DNA of 64,000 nucleotides, from NCBI GenBank assembly GCA_020809705.1, contig CP085830.1, forward strand, positions 3,410,001-3,474,000, read 5' to 3'. Shown here one piece after another: positions 57,260-64,000 of the stretch. A program made the position numbers and the translations under genes. Within the stretch, counting starts at the first letter, position 1. Each line of letters begins with the position of its first letter. This DNA is from Calonectria ilicicola. Its lineage: Eukaryota > Ascomycota > Sordariomycetes > Hypocreales > Nectriaceae. The notes under the pieces are model-generated. The model searched no databases. It was not told the DNA's origin and saw only the letters and a program-made list of their open reading frames with translations.

Positions 57260-59237
57260 ATGGGACCAGCCGTTGATGTCAAGGTTTTATATTTTTAGAT
57301 GTTTCAGATGGATGGGCTAAAAGCAAGTCAAGGTTGGAACATGGCGGCTCTCTGAATTGTTTTTTTGCCCGTTTGCCACTGAATGTACATGTAATTGTTA
57401 ATAAAAAGCAAGGCGCGGTTAGCCATGACTGCCAGCATCGACATCATCATCAGCAGCTCGTTGTCTCCTGAGCTTATGCTAGGGGGTTTACTTATGCCTA
57501 TTTTAAGCTAAATTGGGCGCGAGCTAACAACCACCTGCAATGGCTCCAGCATCTTGCCCAGATTCTTATCTGGTTGGCTCGTATTACCAAGCCCAGTGAT
57601 TTTGTCACCCTACCTCCCAGCCCTACAGACGTAACGGTGTTGACAGTCACGCAGACCAATCCGGAAGCACAGCGAGCAGATCAAGTGCAGAGCCCCCCCG
57701 CATAAGCCAAGGACTGGACATGTAGTGTGGGATCTGTGCCCATGCTCCATGTTTGCTCCCAGCGGTCTCAGCGCGGCGCTGCAGGTTCCCGCGAAGCCCC
57801 GGGGAGCACAGCGTCATAGCGGCCCCCACCAGGCCGCATGGGCGTTGGTGTTTGGCCAGAAGCTTCGCCCATTTCGTTATGCCTAGATTAGGAAGTACAA
57901 ATGAAGCTCGGAATCAACTTGATCAACCTCTGCATCGTATTTAGTTGCTGTTGGCCAGGCAGTATGAGATGAATGGTCGGGCCCAACGGAGGCGTTGTCC
58001 CAGACGTCAAGCGGGGGCTGGGGCTGCTGCAAGGGCCGACGCACGACGGTTACGACACAGCTTATTAGACGTCAAGCTCCCCGGCGTCGCCGAGGCCTCA
58101 CTGCCGGGGAACCGCCGGTTTGGGATTTGGGGGGGTGGTCTTCAGGGCTTTAGGGCGTCTTCAGTGGCGGCAGGGCACCGCCAGCGCGCCGGGCACTGAG
58201 AGGTCTCAGAGGTCGAACCCCGGGCAAGTAGCTAAACTTGAAACGAAGCCACGTTGTGCAGTGCAGTGCAGACCAAAACAGACCAGACCAAACCGGACCG
58301 TCCATACCTCGATGTCAAGACAGCGTTGGTTGTTGCTTGGCGTGTGCCCGTTTTCTCATTCCGAGGCGACTTGGCACAGACAAGCGCACTGCCAAAACTG
58401 CCAGCGTTGCAGCAAGCAACACAGCACCATGCCATGGGGGATAAAAAAAAAAAAAAGCCAAACCTTGGGCCACGTCGTGTTCATCTCATCTACAAACTCT
58501 CTTCTCTGTTTTCATCTCAATGCCACCGCTGTCATCACGAGGGCAGTAGAACACACTGGGTCTAGCCTCCCTCCCACAGCCTCACTATAGTTTATGTACA
58601 TCCACCATGCAATCCACCACCCCGGGACTTTGACGGTAGCGCTAACAGCCCACGACCCTGACGCACGGCGTCCTACGTAACTGAGCAGCAAAGGACACAC
58701 GGGACCCATCCCCCGGCTCACTCCTTCGTCCCCCTCGCCCTCTCCACAGCTTCTCCTTCCTGGTCCCCATTGTCCCGCAAGACGCGCGAGTCTCTTGCCC
58801 TTGACGGACGGCCCTCCGGTCCCTTGCTGCCGAACTCCGCCGCCAAGTGCTCAGCCTCCGTCTACATCCATCCCTCCACTCACTCGGCCGCTCACCACTC
58901 ATACTAATACACCTCTCATCCCTCGCCTGTTGGGCTTCCGGACTCCTTCGAGCCGGTTGCCGGTTCGAACCGACCATTTGCTCATGTACCCTCTCTGGTC
59001 GCTGCTCCTCGCCCCGCGACGACGACGGTGAACGACACATTGAAAGCCTACCCGACCCTTGATCCCCTCCCCGAAGCCCGCAACCTCCCGTCACATCCAA
59101 GACATCCCCCCTCCAACAACATCTGCCTCTCACCAAAACGCTCACGCGACCACCTTGCGCACGCCCGCTGAGACGCCTTTTGACGGGCCTCGACGTCCCG
59201 GGGACGACCAGAGCTCTGCTACCCCCGCTCGCAAACA
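57260..59237. other. 2-kb intergenic region
   Basis: Between the CLPTM1 homologue and the next + strand gene. Open frames are short and compositionally biased. The last ~500 bp are C-rich, probably a pyrimidine-rich promoter and leader. GGTCGAACCCCGGG-like words near 58210 resemble a tRNA T-arm, but no cloverleaf can be built around them. Confidence 0.55.
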
Positions 59238-60444
59238 ATGACCAGCTCCGATTCGGTCGGGAAGCTGCTGGCGGAGATCGCGACACTGGTCGCCGAAGGA
59301 CTACGCATTCTCACCCTCGCCGACAAGCGTCAGTGGGGTCCTGATGAGCACGAACAGGTGCGGGCTCTCACTCAGCTGCTCGACGATGCCAAAAAGGACT
59401 TCCAGGACCTATCGCCCCTCGTCAATGGACAGATCTACTATGAAAACGATCGCAGGTGTATGTAGCCCCAACCCCACCACGTACCATGTCGGTTGCCTCT
59501 TTGCTATCCCCTGCCGACCCGCCGGGCTTTTTTTTCCCTGGCTATATTCAAAGCCATCTTAGCTTGAGCGGGCGCCGTCATGGCTAATCTCGGATAATGA
59601 CAGCATTGTGGCAGTCTTACATGGTCGTCATTTCTCAGGAACCAGCCACTAACATGAATTGCCAGATGAATCGCTAGAGGAACTAAGGGCTTTGAAGGCC
59701 AAGTTCAACACTCATGTTCAGAACCTGAGAGATTGGGGCCGGTCAGGTGGACCGATCAATCCTATATGGGTACGAGAAACACAGGATCTGCAGCGCCAGC
59801 TTCACCGGGCCCAGCGCAGAGCTGCGCGCCGCATCTTCACATCGGAAAAGGAGGGTGCCACGAGGTGCTTGGGCGCTTTCCTGGTATATCGCAAACAACG
59901 AGAGTGGACCAAGAACCGGACCGTGCCAGACGAGTCGGAATACCAGCGCCGGTATCGCGAGGAGCTTCGGCTGTGCAACAGTGTTGGGTCGTTTCAGCGG
60001 TTCGGCGAGCGAGACATTGCGTTTGTGTGCGACTTTTGTGACGGACACATCATCTGGGAGGACCTACGGAGCATGCCATCACTCCGGACATTTCAGGAGA
60101 ATGCAGCCTCACCTATCCTGACCCTCTCCCCGACGACGAACAACCCCCACTGGCAGGCGACCGGTTTCACGGTTTCTGGGCACGTGGAGAAGCAGATTGT
60201 GTTTGCTCCCGTAGCCATTGCAAACCACGTTGCGCCCGACCATCGAGACTACCTCGCCGGCTTGTTGTGTCCATACTGCGAGGATGAGTCAGCCGAGCCC
60301 CAAGAGCAGTACGATGAGGAGGATGCCTATCGCCCTGAGCTCGGCTACGAGGACATGGGTACATTTCGTGAGCACCTCGAATGGCAGCATTCAGCGACGT
60401 CACCGACATCACAACCCCAACGAGACAGCTGCTCCCTCATGTAA
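59238..60444 (+). CDS. Unknown protein with zinc-binding motifs and C-terminal CaaX box
   Basis: Model: 59238-59457 joined to 59666-60444, 332 aa. The 208-nt intron starts GTATGT, ends GCCAG and closes as DRR-YESLEELRALK. The first ~170 residues look helical and are rich in Arg, Glu and Gln (QDLQRQLHRAQRRAARR). Candidate zinc ligands are C195/C198 (CDFC, followed by DGH) and a C2H2-like set C275/C278 (CPYC) with H310/H315 (HLEWQH). The final four residues are CSLM, a good farnesyl-type CaaX box. I do not recognise the family; the motif layout suggests a lipid-anchored zinc protein, which is inference. It converges with SEC22. Confidence 0.72.
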
Positions 60445-60977
60445 GGGAGGTCGCATGTCTTTTGTGGCCGAAACAGCCACGTCTTACATCCAATTCTTGA
60501 TTACCCCCCAGCCCACCCAATTTGCACACTGTTAGCGCACTTTGGCCGCGGTTTCTATGCTTCTTTTTTTCTTCTTTTTCTCTTCCTTTTTGATTATGGA
60601 GTCTTGGAGTCACGGGAATCCTACAACTGGTAGGAAGTGGTTGGGGATTGGGCGACACCAGCAACTTGAGTTACGACGTCAACGATCTCGCAAGAGACGA
60701 ACACGAACTGCACATGACAAACCCGACGTAAATAGTCACATAATGTACATAGCCTTTTTGCAAGAGATTTCCCTCTGTGCCGTCTCTCAAAATGCCACGG
60801 CATGTTCACCCAAAAAAAAAAAAAATATCAAGTTTCCTCCCGTCTTCTCAATGCTTCTTCATCCGTCACTGGAAAGCCCATAAAAAGAGTAGTGCGCCTC
60901 GCTGAATGGTGGATCGACTGTGTGTATGTATATATAGGGGATAGAGAGAGGGTTGTTCTATGTGCACTTCTGTCGTC
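60445..60977. other. Convergent 3' flanks of the CaaX protein and SEC22
   Basis: A 533-bp spacer with T-rich and A-rich tracts; no gene is supported. Confidence 0.6.
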
Positions 60978-61718
60978 TTAGAAGAAGCGCCAGTACAGGA
61001 AGACGAGAACAATAAAGCCCAAGCCGGCAAAGGGCGCGTACTGCTTGATGAGGAGCTCCCAGTTGATGCGAACGGCGGCGCGGCGGTACTTTTTAGAGTC
61101 GTCACGCAGACGGGAGCTAAGCTCGCCCATGCGCTCGAGGCTGTCGCCGCGGTAGAGCAGGTCCTCAATGTTCTTGGTCATGACCTTTGTGACGTCGCGC
61201 AGCTCGTCGTTGAGCTTGTCGAGGTTCTGGGTGGCGCGGGCGTCGGCGTAGGTGACTTTGGACTTTGAGATGAAGTTGTCAAACTCCATGAAGGCGTAGG
61301 GGCGGAGCGACTGCGAGTGGACCTGCTGGGCCGGGTAGACGGTGGTGAACTCGCGGGCGAGGTCGGCCAGGTAGGTGAAGGCGAGCTTGCGCGGGTACGA
61401 GGCGGCACAGATGGCTAGGAAGACAATGTCCTGGTCGATGAGGTAGTGCAGCGTGTGGGAGCCCGTCTCAATGCTGGCCTGGGGCTCGGAGCCGCGCGTG
61501 AGCTTGCGGAGCACCTGGCGGACGTGGGACTTGGTCTCGGCGAGGGCGGCCTCTGAGGATTCATCGTCGACCGAGGCGCAAAGCATGAGGCCTGGCGTGG
61601 GGGAGTTAGCTCAGCCCATTGCTGGAAGGGATTGGATGCAGCCCATGGAAGCATTGTGTATGAAGGGGGATTAGGTGCGCATACCGTCAAGCCTTGAAAT
61701 CTGCGTCGAGTAAATCAT
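60978..61718 (-). CDS. SEC22: Sec22, R-SNARE of ER-Golgi transport
   Basis: Model: complement of 60978-61591 and 61685-61718, 215 aa, matching the usual ~214 residues. The first exon encodes only MIYSTQISRLDG; the 93-nt intron contains GAGCTAAC. A longin domain (residues ~1-120) is followed by the R-SNARE helix at about 127-190, with the layer residue in NIEDLLYRGDSLERM. A C-terminal membrane anchor (FAGLGFIVLVFLYWRFF) ends the protein. Family knowledge: it works in COPII and COPI vesicle fusion with Bet1, Bos1 and Sed5, and in retrograde fusion at the ER. Confidence 0.95.
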
Positions 61719-62502
61719 GATGACGGTTCTTGCGGAGGACGGGAGCGTGTGTGGCGGGGGGGGAGAGAGAAGAGCGTTTGGTGGTGGTGAAGTCGGCTCC
61801 TAAAAGTAAGATCGATCCCCTGAGAGCCAAACGTGTCAAGAAGGCTCAGGCGGGCGGGAGAGTGGACGATGACGCAAAGGAAGCGCAGGCAGACGCAAAT
61901 GGCACCCTTTCAGCCGGCAATCCGATTGTCTATCAGCTCGCAAGTCCTTTCAACCGGAAGACGTTGGAATCCGAAGACCGAGAGTGTAGAGTAGACGGCG
62001 TTTTGAGGAGAGTTTGCGATGGTGTCGTCTTCTAGTGTACCTGGGATCGGCCAGATGCGCAGGGATCACCGGTGAATGGGGGGGTTGAGCTGATTAGATA
62101 ACGACTAGGCTTGGTGTGCTGCTTCGCCTTTCCAAGACAATGAACTGGATTGACTCGTACCAAACCCACACCTTTCCCTTAGAACTTCATCAATTTTTTA
62201 GAGATTTTTTTTTTCTTCCTCCTTCTTTCTTTTCACAATTGCAGAATTTTGAGTGCAGTTCAATTCTGGATATTGTTTTGGAACCAGTCGTTGACTAAAC
62301 CTTGAGATCATGTTGCTGACGATCCCAAACGTTGCGATGCAGCCAGTAAAATGGTCCCAAATACAATGTATAATTCCAACGTCTGGAACTGACAGCGCAC
62401 TCACTTGATTTAAATTGACACCAACGCTGTATATCTCCTTCTCGCTAATAAAATGAACTTTTATTCGCATAAACTTTGGTTATTCTATTCCCGACGTTTC
62501 TT
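61719..62502. other. Intergenic region between SEC22 start and ELP5 stop
   Basis: 784 bp; SEC22 promoter on the left, AT-rich ELP5 3' flank on the right. The plus-strand open stretch at 61730-62035 has no ATG at its head. Confidence 0.6.
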
Positions 62503-63659
62503 CTATATCTCGTCTTCTTCATCATCAAAGTCATCCTCACGGCCCATCTCGTACAATATCCTCCCTCCTTCTCCCGCGCCAATATCAGTCTGCGCATCAA
62601 AGTAAGGCAACACGATGCCCTCTCTATCCTTTCTCTGCTTCTCTGTGAGTCCGAGGCTGAAGGTGCTCTCGGGCTCCTCTTCTCCCTCGCCGCCCTCAGT
62701 TGGTGCCTTGAACATTGGGTGATCTGTGAGAAGGCAAACCTTGCCTGGCGCCAAGGACGCAGGCGGTGTAGTGGTCTCTTTTCGGATGAGAATGAAGTTC
62801 TCTGAGACTGCTCTTCCACTGCGTCTTCGTAGCTCCATACTCATGACTACTCCCTCACTGTCCTCGCCTTTGTCTCGTCCTCTGCCCTTGAGTCCCACCA
62901 GCACACCCTCGCGATCCTCTCCCAGGCCCCATTCTGGCTCTTGAATGCTTCTGTTTCGTGCTTTTTGTCGCTCAATCTCTTGGTACAAACTCGAAAGTCT
63001 TAGAACTGCCGTCGCAAGGTGGCACAGAATGGTGAAAGGGTGAGGCTCATATTCGCTAAAAGACCTGGGCAGTACAATAGGAACATCCTCATGATATGTG
63101 GCCACAATAGAAACAGCAGGCGTAATTATGCTAGAAAGGAAGCTTGCTAGAGACTGCGGCGCCGCAGATGCTAAAGCGTTGAGGGAGTCGACTATGACAA
63201 CAGCTCCTACGAGGGTGTGAGTTGCCGGATCCATTCATTGGTCATCCTAACTCACTTTGTGTTGGTTTCTCTTTGGCAGTTTGGGGGTTAAATACGGGAT
63301 AATGAGTAAGCAACTCCCTTCGAACAGTGTTCAAGTCCTTGCCAGCCGCCTTGACAAAGATGTCAACGTCTCGCGGTTTCTTGAGCGTCGCAAATGAGAG
63401 GAATATGACTGATGAACGAGCAATCTGCGCGCGCAAACCGTCAGCACCACTATTCTCCCAGAAAAACCCAGGAGGCGAATTAGATGAAGTTTGTAGGTAC
63501 CTTTGCTCTAGAAATAAACTCGCTGAGCACCGGTTGAGCCGTCTGCTCGAGGCTGTCGATCACAAGGGTGAGCGGGCTTGCGCCGTCGCGAAGATTCAAG
63601 AGTTTTTGCAGCAGCAGGATGCTGTGAGAGCGAGTGTGCGTGTTGGAAGTGGGCGCCAT
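62503..63659 (-). CDS. ELP5: Elongator complex subunit Elp5 (Iki1)
   Basis: Three-exon model: complement of 62503-63206, 63256-63424 and 63501-63659, 343 aa. The RecA-like fold typical of Elp4/5/6 shows LLLQKLLNLRDGASPLTLVI, then DSLEQTAQPVLSEFISRA, SSVIFLSFATLKKPRDVDIF and AVVIVDSLNALA. No Walker A lysine motif is present, as expected for Elp5. The C terminus is strongly acidic (REDDFDDEEDEI), also typical. Family knowledge: the Elp4-Elp5-Elp6 ring binds tRNA and supports Elp3 in 5-carboxymethyl modification of wobble uridine. The start ATG is the first in the frame and directly precedes the conserved block. Confidence 0.9.
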
Positions 63660-64000
63660 GATTGTGGCCTTGGTCGAGTCCGAACCTTGTGCGCAGTCAG
63701 GATCTAGATTTTAAGAAAGACCTTGAAAACTTTTCAGCGCTGGACTCGTTGTGTCTGCGAAGTCGCCAAATGGGACCTTCAAGATCGCTCTTTGTTTGAT
63801 CTTGAGGTTGTGCCCAATGAAGCCCCGCGGTGCTAAAGTGGTCGCTGGTCGACGTCACTAGAAACGGTAGGCGGGGCACCAACTGAACCCTGAGAATTCT
63901 ACTACCCCGCCAAAACGTCCAAAGCCGCCTCATGAGGGCAGAAGATAGAAATTAACATTTCCACATCTACACATAGATATACTTTTTATATTCCCATTAC
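63660..64000. other. Upstream region of ELP5 to window end
   Basis: 341 bp; an ATG-started 78-codon minus-strand frame (63697-63933) has no recognisable feature and lies in the likely ELP5 leader. No gene is called. Confidence 0.5.

Noticed and set aside
58170..58245. tRNA-like T-arm word (GGTCGAACCCC) near 58210
   Set aside because: No acceptor, D or anticodon stem could be paired around it.

Overview
The window is nuclear DNA of a filamentous ascomycete, most likely a Sordariomycete and probably Hypocreales. Three things point there. The genes carry short introns of about 50-75 nt with GT-AG ends, often with a GCTAAC-type branch site. Gene families are fungus-specific (formin SepA/Bni1 type, Zn2Cys6 regulator, Sec16, Mss1). 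Genes alternate with long, messy intergenic spacers. All splice models here were read by eye; for each I checked that the exons sum to an intact frame. The species is not identifiable from what I can see.

Layout from left to right. 0.5-6 kb: a Cyc2-like mitochondrial flavoprotein (+) and a Neo1-type P4 flippase (-). 7-15.6 kb: a Zn2Cys6 transcription factor (-) divergent from a full-length MDR-type ABC transporter (+), with paired CGG/CCG triplets between them. 15.6-17.4 kb: AT-rich spacer. 17.4-24.8 kb: Sec16 (+) and the checkpoint clamp subunit Hus1 (-). 25-28 kb: an accessory-looking patch with a dispersed repeat, a 15-bp inverted repeat and a degenerate RING-like gene, followed by a small membrane protein (-). 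31.9-37.2 kb: a Bni1/SepA formin. 37.8-41.9 kb: an SNRNP27-like splicing factor (-) divergent from ER alpha-glucosidase I (+). 41.9-45.8 kb: a 3.9-kb spacer leading to a short gene encoding a four-copy GRSGYN repeat protein. 46.8-50.5 kb: mitochondrial tRNA-modifying GTPase Mss1 (-) and phosphoserine aminotransferase (-). 51.9-57.3 kb: proteasome alpha6 (+), a LOG-family protein (-) and a CLPTM1 homologue (+). 59.2-63.7 kb: an unknown zinc-binding-like protein ending in a CaaX box (+), the SNARE Sec22 (-) and Elongator subunit Elp5 (-).

Most of this is housekeeping. Several genes serve the early secretory pathway (Neo1, Sec16, glucosidase I, CLPTM1, Sec22), and two act in wobble-uridine tRNA modification in different compartments (Mss1 in mitochondria, Elp5 in the cytosol). 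I see no sign that these are functionally clustered. The most unusual items are the GRSGYN repeat protein, the glucosidase I with an 18-bp-unit repeat tail ending in KDEL, the CSLM-tailed zinc protein, the degenerate RING gene in a repeat-bearing patch, and several tiny or in-frame exons or introns that simple gene callers would miss.

I recognised no rRNA, tRNA, CRISPR array or intact transposon.
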